64,000 nucleotides of DNA from Saccharospirillum alexandrii_A. GTDB taxonomy: Bacteria > Pseudomonadota > Gammaproteobacteria > Pseudomonadales > Natronospirillaceae. Under the pieces are notes generated by a model. The model was given only the letters and a program-made list of their open reading frames with translations. It was not told the origin of the DNA and searched no databases. Made by a program: the position numbers and the translations under genes. The stretch covers positions 806,001 through 870,000 of the forward strand of contig NZ_JBHZRJ010000002.1 in assembly GCF_043641555.1 (NCBI RefSeq), given 5' to 3'. Positions within the stretch are counted from its first letter, which is position 1. Each line of letters starts with the position of its first letter. Positions 8,265 through 17,564 of this stretch are shown in pieces.

Positions 8265-9083
8265 TTAGAAGCTCAGCGCTGCACCGGCAAAGAAACCGGA
8301 ATAATTCACGTCAGAGGCAAAATCTGAGGTATCGGCGCCCAGGGTTGAGTCACCAATGGTCAGGCTGTAGTTACGGTAGCCTGCTTCAACGCCCAGTTTG
8401 ACCAGCATGTTGGTCGGCAGCGGCGCAAACCAGGTACCTTTCAATTCCAGATCAGTGATGTTGGTATCGCCGATCGGCAGCGTTTTCAGCTCCCCACCCA
8501 GACGAACATCGGCAACAGGGATGTCAAAGGAGCCACCCAGATACAGCATGGGGACGATGATCGGCGTGCCACCGACTTCAAAAGCGGTATCTATTGACTG
8601 ATTGGTGCCGTCAACTTCTGCACTGAACCCACCGATTAAGGAACGGAAGTTGAGACCAAAATCTACTGAAGCTGAAGGCAGAGGGATGCCATAGGTCAAT
8701 GACAGGTCAAAATAGCTCAGATCAAACTCTGACTCTAACTCACCGGTAAATGTTTGAGACTCCCCACCATACTCTACATTCTGAGCAACAGTGTTTGTAC
8801 CTGTGCTGTACAGGTTCTGATATTTCAAACCAACATCAGGAAAAATAGGTACTGAAATTTTAGTCCAGGCATAAAGACCATTCTCAGCATCTTGATTCAA
8901 CCCAACAGGCTCGCTAGTACTGTTGGTTCCTTGCAGGTCAATCGAATCATTCGCCAGAGACCCTTCATTCAGGGAGTTAAAGCTGTACCCCAACCCGCCG
9001 TCTATATCGATCAGTACCTTGGCAGATGCCAGGGGCGCAAACAAAACAGTAGCCGCAGCAGCGGTGGCCATCCAAATTTTCAT
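8265..9083 (-). CDS. Outer-membrane beta-barrel protein
   Basis: A 272-residue precursor with a signal peptide ending PLASA (about residue 21). The mature part has alternating short beta strands and polar loops, is rich in Gly, Ser, Asn and Thr, and ends in phenylalanine (AALSF), the usual BAM recognition end. The arrangement resembles the TIGR04219 outer-membrane barrel family, which I name with moderate confidence. It is a lone gene with its own terminator at 8202-8227. Confidence 0.78.
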   Translation of the reverse strand: MKIWMATAAAATVLFAPLASAKVLIDIDGGLGYSFNSLNEGSLANDSIDLQGTNSTSEPVGLNQDAENGLYAWTKISVPIFPDVGLKYQNLYSTGTNTVAQNVEYGGESQTFTGELESEFDLSYFDLSLTYGIPLPSASVDFGLNFRSLIGGFSAEVDGTNQSIDTAFEVGGTPIIVPMLYLGGSFDIPVADVRLGGELKTLPIGDTNITDLELKGTWFAPLPTNMLVKLGVEAGYRNYSLTIGDSTLGADTSDFASDVNYSGFFAGAALSF

Positions 9084-9250
9084 AGTGATTCCTCATGTGC
9101 ACGTTTCACAGACTGAGTCTGCACCAACAAGTGACGATGTAAATAACTCAAGTGTAATTACTGGCAGCCAATCAAGCGTGAGATGCCGGATGTACCTGAC
9201 ACGAACTCCTGGCTACTCTTCTAGCGTCAACTCAGACCATTGAGCGTAGT

Positions 9251-9967
9251 TCAAGACTGAAACTCGATACCAATACGGCGACCGACTTCTTCATAACTTT
9301 CGATAACATTACCCAAATTCTGGCGGAAACGGTCTTTATCCATCTTTTCGCCGGTACCGGCATCCCACAGGCGGCAGCCATCCGGTGAAAATTCGTCGCC
9401 GAGTACGATCTTGCCCTCGAAACGCCCGAACTCGAGTTTATAGTCAACCAGCACCAGACCACCACCGGCAAACAATTTCGTCAGTACCTCGTTGACCTGC
9501 AGCGTCAGCGCCTTCATGGCCTCAACTTCAGCTTCGGTCGCCCAGCCAAAGGTCGCAATGTGCGAGTCGTTGATCATCGGGTCGTGCAGAGCGTCGTTCT
9601 TCAGGAAGAACTCGAACACGGCCGGTGTCAGTTCCTGACCCTCTGTCACACCCAGCCGACGCACCAGACTGCCTGCAGCACGGTTACGCACTACACACTC
9701 TACCGGAATCATATCGAGGTTGCGTACCAGGCTTTCATTGATTGAGAGCTGGTCTACAAAATGAGTCGCAATGCCCGCCTGTTGCAGCGCTTTCATGATG
9801 AAGGCATTGAACTGGTTGTTCACCTGGCCCTTGCGCTCCAGTTGCTCCATTTTTTCACCGTCGAACGCCGATGTGTCGTTGCGAAACTCCAACACCAGCA
9901 GTGAGGGATCGTCGGTGGTATAAACGGTTTTTGCCTTGCCGGCGTAGAGCTCACCCGTTTTTTTCAT
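9251..9967 (-). CDS. purC: SAICAR synthetase PurC
   Basis: Phosphoribosylaminoimidazole-succinocarboxamide synthase of purine synthesis, joining aspartate to CAIR with ATP. The 238-residue length is standard. Visible hallmarks are LYAGKAKTVY at the start, the ATP-binding lysines there, IPVECVVRNRAAGS in the middle and VDYKLEFG with LGDEFSPDGCRLWD near the C-terminus. It is the last gene of the dapA-bamC-MBL-purC run, 16 bases after the hydrolase gene. Confidence 0.98.
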   Translation of the reverse strand: MKKTGELYAGKAKTVYTTDDPSLLVLEFRNDTSAFDGEKMEQLERKGQVNNQFNAFIMKALQQAGIATHFVDQLSINESLVRNLDMIPVECVVRNRAAGSLVRRLGVTEGQELTPAVFEFFLKNDALHDPMINDSHIATFGWATEAEVEAMKALTLQVNEVLTKLFAGGGLVLVDYKLEFGRFEGKIVLGDEFSPDGCRLWDAGTGEKMDKDRFRQNLGNVIESYEEVGRRIGIEFQS

Positions 9968-9983
9968 TGCTTGGCCTCGTCAG

Positions 9984-10754
9984 TTAGGCGGGTTGTAATG
10001 GGATCCAGGGGCAGCCTTCATCCTGGGTCAGGGTATGGACTTGCAACGCTTTGTTGTTCTGCAGCACGGGGGCCAGTGCGGCCATGGCCAGATCAGGGTG
10101 GTTATTGTGCTCACTGATGTGCGAAATCATTAGATGCTGCAAGCCTCCCAGCTCGATGCTCGACAGCAACTGCGCCGCTTGCTGGTTGCTCAAATGCCCC
10201 CAATCACCCCCGACGCGACGCTTCAGGCTGGCCGGATAAGGCCCGTTTGCCAGCATCTCCGGGTCATGGTTGCATTCTAGCAGCAATGCCTGGCAACGTT
10301 GATAGCTGCGTGTGACCAGAGGGGTAATGCTGCCGAGGTCCGTTAATACGCCCATGCAGTATTGCTGAAACGTGAAAACGAACTGCACGGGCTCGCGCGC
10401 ATCGTGGGGCACCGTGACCGGCTCTATTTCAACATCGCCAATACGAAACGGCCGGTGCACATTAATGGGTGTAAACAGGGGAACAGGCGTTTTGAACGAC
10501 CGGGCGGTACCCGGCGTCGTGTACACCGGAACACCGTGCTTGCGGCTGAGCATCGGCGCGCCACGCAGGTGATCGCCATGTTCGTGAGTCACCATGATCG
10601 CCGTCAGTTGCGCCGGGTCGATGCCCCGGGCCTGCAAGCGCGATTCCGCTTCTTTCAGGCCAAAGCCGCAGTCTACCAGCAGCGTGGTCTCGCCTGCCTG
10701 GATCAGCGTGGCGTTGCCCTTACTGCCGCTGCCCAGAGAGGTAAACCGCATCAC
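9984..10754 (-). CDS. MBL-fold metallohydrolase (YycJ/WalJ-like)
   Basis: A 256-residue metallo-beta-lactamase-fold protein. The metal-binding motif THEHGDH is at about residues 55-61, further ligands are likely in the segments around LLLECNHD and MISHISEHN, and SLGSGSKGNA at the N-terminus is typical of the YycJ subgroup. Members act as nucleases or phosphodiesterases; the substrate here is unknown. It lies two bases after bamC and 16 before purC, an arrangement I recall from pseudomonads. Confidence 0.88.
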   Translation of the reverse strand: MMRFTSLGSGSKGNATLIQAGETTLLVDCGFGLKEAESRLQARGIDPAQLTAIMVTHEHGDHLRGAPMLSRKHGVPVYTTPGTARSFKTPVPLFTPINVHRPFRIGDVEIEPVTVPHDAREPVQFVFTFQQYCMGVLTDLGSITPLVTRSYQRCQALLLECNHDPEMLANGPYPASLKRRVGGDWGHLSNQQAAQLLSSIELGGLQHLMISHISEHNNHPDLAMAALAPVLQNNKALQVHTLTQDEGCPWIPLQPA

Positions 10755-10756
10755 CG

Positions 10757-11380
10757 TTACTCCTGAGCAGCGGATTGACCACTGGTTGACGCCCGGCCTT
10801 CGAGCAGGGCATCGCGAAGCTCGTTCATAAGCTGACGGTTCTCTTCGGCACTCAAAACCAGATCATCCGGGTATTCGGCGGCTATGCCGGTACCGCTGAC
10901 TCTGGGTACCAGAATCAAATAGACCGTCTGGCGCTCACCACTGAAAAAGGCGCCTATGCGCCCGAACAGATTGCGGCTGGCGACATCAGCATCTTCCAGC
11001 TCAAGGCGGTACTGACTGCGATTCCGGTCGGCCACCGGCCAGCCCAGCTGTGCCACTGCGCCTTCCAGCAACTCCCAGGTCAGGCTGGCGCTGCGATTCA
11101 CTTGCAACGACACATTGCCAAAGCTGTCGGTATTGTCAGTGATGATCAGATCTGAGGTGGCACTGCGTTCAAACAGGGAGTCGTCGATCGTCACCGGCGG
11201 GCGGTCGACGGCCCGATCAGCGTTGGTAACGGTGCGAGGCTCTTCAACCGGTATCGGGTACCAGTCTGAGGAGGCTTCTGCTTCGGGGTTATAGTCGACG
11301 TTGATCTCGCGTTGGCCGCAAGCGGCCAGCACCAGGGTGGCACTCAGTAGAAGCAGAGGAAGTCTCACGTCAGACAACAC
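10757..11380 (-). CDS. bamC: Outer-membrane assembly lipoprotein BamC
   Basis: A 207-residue lipoprotein with lipobox LAAC near residues 18-21 and the segment following it (INVDYNP, then DWYPIPVEEPR) typical of the unstructured BamC N-terminus that contacts BamD. It is much shorter than the E. coli protein (about 344 residues) and seems to keep one helix-grip domain rather than two. Its place between dapA and purC supports the call. The GTG start used here overlaps dapA by 11 bases; a second GTG four codons later also gives a good signal peptide. Confidence 0.85.
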   Translation of the reverse strand: MLSDVRLPLLLLSATLVLAACGQREINVDYNPEAEASSDWYPIPVEEPRTVTNADRAVDRPPVTIDDSLFERSATSDLIITDNTDSFGNVSLQVNRSASLTWELLEGAVAQLGWPVADRNRSQYRLELEDADVASRNLFGRIGAFFSGERQTVYLILVPRVSGTGIAAEYPDDLVLSAEENRQLMNELRDALLEGRASTSGQSAAQE

Positions 11381-12245
11381 CCGATTCCATCAGTGCCTTG
11401 CGGACGATGTCGTGCATGGGTTCAGACAGCGGCGTTAATGGCAACCGAATGCCCGCCGGAATCAGGCCCATTACATTCAGTGCCCATTTCACCGGAATCG
11501 GGTTCGCTTCAACGAACAGATTGGTGTGTAAGGGCATCAGTAAATCGTTGAGTCGAGTCGCCAGTTCCCGGTCGCCGGCCATCGCAGCAGCGCACAGGCT
11601 CGACATGGCCTTGGGAGAGACGTTGGCGGTTACTGATATATCGCCGTGGCCACCCATCAGCATCAGTTCCATGGCCGTGGCGTCATCACCACTGTAAATG
11701 GCAAAGCCCTCGGGGGCGTTGTCGATCAGGAAGCGGGCGCGCTCGAGATCACCCGTGGCTTCTTTAATACCGACAATATTGTCGACCTCGGCCAGACGCA
11801 GCGCCGTTTCAGGCAACATGTCGCAGGCCGTACGGCCGGGCACGTTGTACAGAATTTGCGGAATATCGACGTTCTCAGCAATGTAGCAATAGTGCTGATA
11901 CAGGCCTTCCTGGGTGGGCTTATTGTAGTAGGGCGTTACCAGCAAGGCCGCATCGGCGCCTGCTGCTTTGGCAGCCCGCGTCAGGTGCATGGCTTCACGC
12001 GTTGAATTCCCGCCGGTACCGGCGACAACCGGTATACGACCGGCGCATTTATCCACAGTAAACCGGATCACTTCCTCGTGCTCTTTCATATCGAGCGTAG
12101 AAGCTTCACCCGTCGTGCCAACGGCGCCAATGGCGGCGGTGCCGTTGTCGATATGAAACTCGATGAGCTGCTCAAGGCTGGTCCAATCGACGGCACCGTC
12201 TGGGTGCATCGGTGTAACCATGGCGACAATACTGCCTGTGATCAT
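11370..12245 (-). CDS. dapA: 4-hydroxy-tetrahydrodipicolinate synthase DapA
   Basis: First committed enzyme of lysine and diaminopimelate synthesis, condensing pyruvate with aspartate semialdehyde. The start at 12243-12245 gives 291 residues beginning MITGSIVAMVTPM, matching the family; the longer frame adds an unlikely 19 residues. Visible are GTTGEAS, YYNKPTQEG, YNVPGRT and GIKEATGD, the last with the Schiff-base lysine. A GGAG lies about 11 bases upstream. It starts the dapA-bamC-MBL-purC operon. Confidence 0.98.
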   Translation of the reverse strand: MITGSIVAMVTPMHPDGAVDWTSLEQLIEFHIDNGTAAIGAVGTTGEASTLDMKEHEEVIRFTVDKCAGRIPVVAGTGGNSTREAMHLTRAAKAAGADAALLVTPYYNKPTQEGLYQHYCYIAENVDIPQILYNVPGRTACDMLPETALRLAEVDNIVGIKEATGDLERARFLIDNAPEGFAIYSGDDATAMELMLMGGHGDISVTANVSPKAMSSLCAAAMAGDRELATRLNDLLMPLHTNLFVEANPIPVKWALNVMGLIPAGIRLPLTPLSEPMHDIVRKALMESGVV

Positions 12246-12551
12246 GAAACTAACGTCTCCGGCTGTGCTCTTGATTCGATCGCCTCGGCTGACACGGGTC
12301 ATTCCGGACGCTGGGACTGCTACCGTCTAAACCGGCAATGGTACTGGCGCGCTAGCACCGACACAAGCCCGGCCAGCGCCCTTTCAATCACCTGACCGGA
12401 CGGTCAACTGGTATTGTTCAAAAAATGAGCCATACTTGATAAAGCTGCGTCCCGGCTGTGCCTGCCCATGCAGGGCTGACGGCCAGGCTGAACACCCATG
12501 CGACATACGAAGGCTCGCTTTCGCATGAATAACCGTACAAGGAGTACCAAC

Positions 12552-13031
12552 ATGACCGTCGAACCAGGTCTGCCAGTCCCCGATTTTGTGGTGCCGGCGA
12601 CCAGCCACAAAAACGTTCATCTGCGCGCCCTGCGCGGATACCGGATACTGCTGTACTTCTATCCGAAAAATAACACCCCGGCGTGCACCATTGAAACCCA
12701 GGACTTCGGTGCCAACTATCACCGCTTTCGCCAGCAGAACATCCTTCTGTTCGGGGTAAGCCGGGACAGTCTGGACAGCCATGAAGCGTTCAAGCGGGCA
12801 CAAAGCCTGCCGTTCGAACTGATTTCAGATTCCAACGAAGCGCTGTGCAACCTCTTTGGTGTGCTGCGGGAAAAAGAGCTACTGGGACGCACCATTACCG
12901 GCCTGGTGCGCAGCACCTTTCTGATCGACGAGCACGGCATCCTGGCGCGCGCCTGGATCGACGTTGATGCGCGCAATCATGTTCACCGCATACTCGATGA
13001 GCTGGATGCCAGGCCCCGGCGAACCGGCTAA
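12552..13031 (+). CDS. bcp: Bcp/PrxQ-type peroxiredoxin
   Basis: A 159-residue thiol peroxidase. The motif YPKNNTPACT carries the peroxidatic cysteine at residue 45. The usual second cysteine five residues later is a glutamine, but a cysteine at 99 (in SDSNEALCNLFGV) fits the PrxQ subclass that resolves through helix 3. Reduction by thioredoxin is the family rule. The ATG at 12552 has GGAG seven bases upstream; upstream in-frame ATGs exist but lack a site. It sits where pseudomonads and E. coli keep bcp, near dapA and perM. Confidence 0.92.
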   Translation: MTVEPGLPVPDFVVPATSHKNVHLRALRGYRILLYFYPKNNTPACTIETQDFGANYHRFRQQNILLFGVSRDSLDSHEAFKRAQSLPFELISDSNEALCNLFGVLREKELLGRTITGLVRSTFLIDEHGILARAWIDVDARNHVHRILDELDARPRRTG

Positions 13032-13036
13032 CCCTC

Positions 13037-14185
13037 TTATTGTTCGGGCCCCTGCTGCGCCGACTCCTGATGCTCAACTCCATCTTCGACGCTGGCTTCC
13101 TCGGCGGCCCTGGCCTCCTGGTGCTTGGGCCAGGCGTTGAAGATGGCTTTTACCAGTGTTGCCAGCGGAATCGCAAAAAAGACCCCCCAGAAGCCCCATA
13201 TGCCTCCGAACAGCAAGACGGCAACAATGATCGAAACCGGGTTCAGGTTAACCGCTTCCGAGAACAGCAACGGTACCAGAACATTGCCATCCAGAATCTG
13301 AATGATCAGATAGGCGATCATGACGTAATACAATTCATTGGTGAATCCAAACTGAAAGGCACCGATGGCAAAGACCGGTATGGTCACGATGGTCGCCCCG
13401 ATATAGGGAATCAGCACCGACACGCCAACCAGCACAGCAAGCAAGGCTGAATAATTCAGGCCAAACATTTCGAAAGTGACAAAGGAAATGCTGCCGATGA
13501 TCAGAATTTCGATCACCTTGCCGCGAATGTAATTGGCAATCTGCTGGTTCATTTCAAGAGCAATCTGATTCATCAGGCTGCGTCGGGCGGGCAAGGTGGC
13601 TTTGAAACTGTCCCAGAGCACGACTCTGTCCTTTAACATGAAAAACACCATCAATGGCACGACGATCAGGTATATCAGAACGCCAACGGCACTGGGCAGG
13701 GTGTTTAGCGAAAAGGTGAGCACTCTGGGTAGAAAACCGGTCAGTTGCTGACTGATGCCGCGCAAATCGATGCCCAGCAGCCATTGCTGGGCGAGCTCGT
13801 TCGAAATGAGCTCCGGATAGCGTTCCGGCAATGCCTGAATCTGATCCTGCATCAGCCGGATCATCACAGGCATTTCGCTAACCAGACTGGTTATTTGCCG
13901 CAACAAGGCAGGCACGATGATCAGCATGGCGACCACCAGCAAGCCAAAAAAGGACAGGCAGACCACCGTAACCGACAATAAATGGGGAATCTTGAGGTTG
14001 TTCAGCCTATCGACAAAGGGCGACAGCAAATAAGCCAGAATAACCGCGGTGAATACCGGTGCAAGTACCTGCCCAAGGCCATAGACCAGCAAGATAGACA
14101 GCATCAGCAAGATAAAGAAAATAACCGCTTCTTCATCTGAAAAATAACGTGAAAAGAATCCCTGTACGACGCGATACAGCTTCAA
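13037..14185 (-). CDS. perM: AI-2E-family transporter (PerM-like permease)
   Basis: A 382-residue inner-membrane protein with about seven or eight spans: two near the N-terminus (about 21-60), a pair near 65-90, one near 155-175 and a cluster from 215 to 345. The C-terminal tail is hydrophilic. The pattern and the segment near VSVLIPYIGA are typical of the AI-2E exporter family, whose real substrates are mostly unknown. Neighbours match the perM-bepA order of other gammaproteobacteria. It starts two bases after the TusA-like gene. Confidence 0.9.
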   Translation of the reverse strand: MKLYRVVQGFFSRYFSDEEAVIFFILLMLSILLVYGLGQVLAPVFTAVILAYLLSPFVDRLNNLKIPHLLSVTVVCLSFFGLLVVAMLIIVPALLRQITSLVSEMPVMIRLMQDQIQALPERYPELISNELAQQWLLGIDLRGISQQLTGFLPRVLTFSLNTLPSAVGVLIYLIVVPLMVFFMLKDRVVLWDSFKATLPARRSLMNQIALEMNQQIANYIRGKVIEILIIGSISFVTFEMFGLNYSALLAVLVGVSVLIPYIGATIVTIPVFAIGAFQFGFTNELYYVMIAYLIIQILDGNVLVPLLFSEAVNLNPVSIIVAVLLFGGIWGFWGVFFAIPLATLVKAIFNAWPKHQEARAAEEASVEDGVEHQESAQQGPEQ

Positions 14186-14186
14186 A

Positions 14187-14435
14187 TCAATCTTCTCCTC
14201 GCTGAATCAGGAACCGAAACAAGCTAGCTTCGGAATCGTCCTGTTCCAGTAACTGGTGGGGGGCTCGGCTCAGGTAGGCGGGAATATCCCGCCAGGAACC
14301 GGCATCAGTCGCCAATACTTCCAGAATCTCTCCTGACTTCATAGCAGCAAGTGCTTGTTTGGTGCGCAGCAATGGTAAAGGGCATCGCAAACCGCAGGCA
14401 TCCAATTGCCGTGTCGGGGTACTTTTACAAGTCAA
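14187..14435 (-). CDS. TusA-family sulfur carrier, second paralog
   Basis: An 82-residue protein with DACGLRCPLPLLRTKQAL, so the active cysteine is at about residue 18 in a CPLP rather than CPEP motif. Such paralogs carry persulfide for purposes other than tRNA thiolation. In Pseudomonas aeruginosa the gene at the same position (PA1006, from memory) affects molybdenum-cofactor enzymes; whether that holds here is inference. It is two bases upstream of the perM-like gene and divergent from bepA. Confidence 0.88.
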   Translation of the reverse strand: MTCKSTPTRQLDACGLRCPLPLLRTKQALAAMKSGEILEVLATDAGSWRDIPAYLSRAPHQLLEQDDSEASLFRFLIQRGED

Positions 14436-14566
14436 TTACAACGCCTCACTGTCGGGACTCCCAAGAGCTCGTATTATAGGGCAACACATCTATGTTGTAT
14501 GGAACTCACGTGCATTCCAGGCAAAACCGGCCCCATCGTTACTCAACCTTTTCAGAGCAATGCCCC

Positions 14567-15910
14567 GTGCTTAACGGGCTCCCCCGATTCAGACTGTTCA
14601 TTGCCTGTATCTGTCTGTGCCTGTCTTTCGGGCTGCCCGCTCACGCCGAATTCGGCGACTCCTCCCTGGGTTGGACCCAGGAGCAGGAACGTGCCGTTGC
14701 CGGTTATCTGCAGCGCAGATTACAGCGACAGGGCAATGTCATCAATGATGTATGGCTTGAATACTGGCTGGCTGAACGCGCTGAGCGATTAAGGCAAACC
14801 TCGACCTCGAGTCTGGGGCCGGTCAGCGTGGTCCTGCTGCGGCAAAAAGCCTTCAACGCCTTCGCCTTGCCAGGCAATGTCATGGGGTTCAATCTCGGGC
14901 TTTGGGAAAATGCCCGAACCGAAGACGAATTCACCTCAGTGGTCGCGCACGAAATTGCTCACCTGAGTCTGCGTCACTTTAACCGGCTTTCCGACAACAA
15001 CCGTCAGCAAGCCTGGCTGGCAATCAGCGGCGCCCTGCTCGGTGTCGCCCTGGCCAGCATGGACACCGAGATTGGCGGTGCGACGCTGATTGGCTCACAA
15101 ATGGGCGCCGCTCAACAAAGCCTGTCGTTCAGCCGATCCATGGAAAGCGAAGCGGACCGCTACGCAACCGATATGCTGCGCCAGGCCGGCTACAACCCGT
15201 CGGCAGGCGCTGCGGTCTTCGCCCGGCTACAGCAATCACTGGGCGGGCGTTCGGGATCCGATTACTGGCAAACGCACCCGCGGGCCATCACCCGCGCTGC
15301 CCAACTGGAGGCACTGCAAGGCAGCGCTACCGGAGCCACTGGCCAGACCAGCAATCAATACGACACGCTGCGCTGGTACATTAACGCGCGCTATGCCGCC
15401 GATGACGACTTTGCACCCGACCCGGCCTGGCAAAGCCTGACGGCAACGCCAGACCCTCTGTTACCACAGCAGTTGCTGGAAGATCCGGACCCGAATAGCC
15501 TGCTGGGCTGGATCAGATTTCAAACGACTGCTGACGACAGCCTGACTCTGGAGCGACTGTCACTGCTGCTGACACTCTTTCCGGATTTTGACCCGGCCTG
15601 GTATCTCAGCGCCGAAGTGACGGCGCGTTCGGGCGGCGCCAACGCCTGCCGCGAGGCACTCGGTGCGCTCGACCGGATCAACGGAGAGTATCTGGATGTC
15701 TTTGAACTGCGTCACCGACTCAGTAGCGAATGCCTGCAAAGCCGGGAGGCAGAAGCGACAGCCGCCTGGTACTGGCATCGCGGTGAAGAGTCCCGCGCCC
15801 TGAGCCTGTTAAGGCGCGCCATCGAACAGCCCGGAGATGCAAGTCAGCTGGCACGCTTGCGCGCAAAAGTGTCTGACTACGAACGCCAGCTGGCATTGTT
15901 GCCCAGCTAA
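14567..15910 (+). CDS. bepA: Periplasmic M48 metalloprotease/chaperone BepA
   Basis: BepA degrades or helps assemble outer-membrane barrel proteins such as LptD. The zinc site HEIAH is at residues 128-132, with the third ligand likely in the SESEADRYA segment; the second half is TPR-like. The GTG at 14567 gives a clean signal peptide ending PAHA; a longer ATG frame from 14492 adds 25 unlikely residues. It is divergent from the perM pair and converges on nadA. Confidence 0.9.
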   Translation: MLNGLPRFRLFIACICLCLSFGLPAHAEFGDSSLGWTQEQERAVAGYLQRRLQRQGNVINDVWLEYWLAERAERLRQTSTSSLGPVSVVLLRQKAFNAFALPGNVMGFNLGLWENARTEDEFTSVVAHEIAHLSLRHFNRLSDNNRQQAWLAISGALLGVALASMDTEIGGATLIGSQMGAAQQSLSFSRSMESEADRYATDMLRQAGYNPSAGAAVFARLQQSLGGRSGSDYWQTHPRAITRAAQLEALQGSATGATGQTSNQYDTLRWYINARYAADDDFAPDPAWQSLTATPDPLLPQQLLEDPDPNSLLGWIRFQTTADDSLTLERLSLLLTLFPDFDPAWYLSAEVTARSGGANACREALGALDRINGEYLDVFELRHRLSSECLQSREAEATAAWYWHRGEESRALSLLRRAIEQPGDASQLARLRAKVSDYERQLALLPS

Positions 15911-15930
15911 CATTCAGGCAGAGGGCTCGA

Positions 15931-16971
15931 TCAACCCTGTTTGAAGGCCAACATGCGGTCGAGCGGGATCCGCGCCTGGCGAATCAGTTCGGGGGAGACG
16001 TGGATTTCCTCTCCGCCATGAACCAATACCTGCCGCAGCCGCTGCAAATCGTTCATCGCCATCCACGGGCAATGGGCGCAACTGCGGCAGCTGGCGCCCT
16101 GACCAGCCGTAGGCGCTTCAATAAAGGTTTTACCAGGGGAGCGTTGCTGCATCTTGTAAAAAATGCCGCGATCGGTCGCCACAATGAACTGCTGATTGGG
16201 CAAACGCTCGGAAGCGGCGATGAGCTGGGTTGTGGACCCCACCACATCCGCCAGCGCCACAACCGACTCGGGCGATTCCGGGTGCACCAGCACAGCCGCA
16301 TCAGGGTACATGGCTTTCATATCCTGAAGCCCCTTGGACCTGAATTCTTCGTGAACAATACAGGAGCCATTCCAGAGCAACATATCCGCACCGGTTTCCC
16401 GTTGAATATAGCGCCCCAGATGCTGGTCCGGTGCCCAGAGAATCTTCTCACCGGCCCGGTCGAGATGGTCAATCACGTCCAGCGCAATACTGGAGGTGAC
16501 TACCCAGTCCGCCCGGGCTTTGACGGCTGCTGACGTATTGGCGTAGACAACGACGGTCCGGTCCGGGTGCTGGTCACAAAACGCGGCGAACTCATCGGCC
16601 GGGCAACCCAGGTCGAGCGAACACGTCGCTTCCAGTGTCGGCATCAGCACACGCTTGTCGGGGCTCAGGATTTTAGCGGTTTCCCCCATAAAACGAACCC
16701 CGGCGACCACCACGGTCTCGGCATCCACATCGCGCCCGTAGCGCGCCATTTCCAGCGAGTCACCAATAAACCCCCCGCTCGACTCAGCCAGCGACTGAAT
16801 CAGCGGGTCGGTGTAATAGTGTGCAACCAAAACGGCATTCTGCTCGCGCAGCAGCGCTTCGATCTCAGCGCTCAGTGTCTTCACCTGATCTGGCGTCAGA
16901 CTACTGGCCTGCTCGGTCACTGGTATTTCGAAATTGATTGTCAGTTCAGACAATTCAACAGCATCAGTCAT
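15931..16971 (-). CDS. nadA: Quinolinate synthase NadA
   Basis: Makes quinolinate from iminoaspartate and dihydroxyacetone phosphate in NAD synthesis, using a 4Fe-4S cluster. The 346-residue length is right. Cluster cysteines are visible in ATCSLDLGCP, in NGSCIVHE and in the CRSCAHCPW segment. The substrate motifs VAHYYTDP and SSGGFIGDS are intact. It stands alone between bepA and the tRNA-Lys genes; the order nadA-bepA-tusA-like-perM matches what I recall from pseudomonads. Confidence 0.97.
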   Translation of the reverse strand: MTDAVELSELTINFEIPVTEQASSLTPDQVKTLSAEIEALLREQNAVLVAHYYTDPLIQSLAESSGGFIGDSLEMARYGRDVDAETVVVAGVRFMGETAKILSPDKRVLMPTLEATCSLDLGCPADEFAAFCDQHPDRTVVVYANTSAAVKARADWVVTSSIALDVIDHLDRAGEKILWAPDQHLGRYIQRETGADMLLWNGSCIVHEEFRSKGLQDMKAMYPDAAVLVHPESPESVVALADVVGSTTQLIAASERLPNQQFIVATDRGIFYKMQQRSPGKTFIEAPTAGQGASCRSCAHCPWMAMNDLQRLRQVLVHGGEEIHVSPELIRQARIPLDRMLAFKQG

Positions 16972-17161
16972 GGCTACCCGGTCACTCAGTCATAGTGGAT
17001 ACAGTGTAACGACAAACTGCACCATCGCGAAGGACGATACTTGCCTGCCCGGGGCAATGTGGGGGTGACAGGCTCAAACAACAATGCCTCGACTCGCCCC
17101 AACCTGCCCCTCACCGGCTTGCACCCGGCTTCAGCAGCCGGGCGGGAGAACATTCAGGTAT

Positions 17162-17191
17162 AAAAAAAGGAGAGCCTGGGCTCTCCTTTTT
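17162..17191 (-). terminator. Intrinsic terminator after the tRNA-Lys genes
   Basis: A 13-bp stem with GGAGAGCC/GGCTCTCC at its core (17164-17176 and 17179-17191) and a two-base loop lies just past the 3' end of the second tRNA-Lys. On the minus strand the U-rich side follows the stem. Confidence 0.88.
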
Positions 17192-17198
17192 CGGTATT

Positions 17199-17274
17199 TG
17201 GTGGGTCGTGCAGGATTCGAACCTGCGACCAATTGGTTAAAAGCCAACTGCTCTACCAACTGAGCTAACGACCC
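17199..17274 (-). tRNA. tRNA-Lys (TTT), promoter-distal copy
   Basis: A 76-base cloverleaf reading GGGTCGTTAGCTCAG at the 5' end, with anticodon TTT in CTTTTAA and the encoded CCA at 17199-17201. Identical to the gene at 17395-17470 and followed by the terminator at 17162-17191. Confidence 0.97.
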
Positions 17275-17394
17275 TCAACTGGTTGGACTATTTTACCTAT
17301 GACCTACAAAAAAAACAAATTAAAACAACGACTTAGCTTTAACTTGCTGATTTGTCTGCCTTACTCCCCCGAACGAACCGGTCCAATGAGGAAG

Positions 17395-17470
17395 TGGTGG
17401 GTCGTGCAGGATTCGAACCTGCGACCAATTGGTTAAAAGCCAACTGCTCTACCAACTGAGCTAACGACCC
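17395..17470 (-). tRNA. tRNA-Lys (TTT), promoter-proximal copy
   Basis: Identical to the copy at 17199-17274, with encoded CCA. The two genes are 120 bases apart and should be one transcript from the promoter at 17484-17511. A tRNA-Lys after queC is also the pseudomonad arrangement. Confidence 0.97.
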
Positions 17471-17483
17471 TAAGGAGGCGCAT

Positions 17484-17511
17484 ATAATATGTATTTTTCG
17501 GGTCGGCGCAA
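17484..17511 (-). promoter_or_regulatory. Promoter of the tRNA-Lys genes
   Basis: On the minus strand, TTGCGC (17506-17511) and TATTAT (17484-17489) are separated by 16 bases, a fair sigma-70 promoter that would start transcription just before the first tRNA-Lys. Confidence 0.6.
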
Positions 17512-17564
17512 CCCCGACGACCGACTTTTTTTCTCCAAGCCTTTGATCTACAAAGACTTTGAAT

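Noticed and set aside
17040..17160. Riboswitch or gene between nadA and tRNA-Lys
   Set aside because: I found no conserved structure, ribosome site or plausible frame there.
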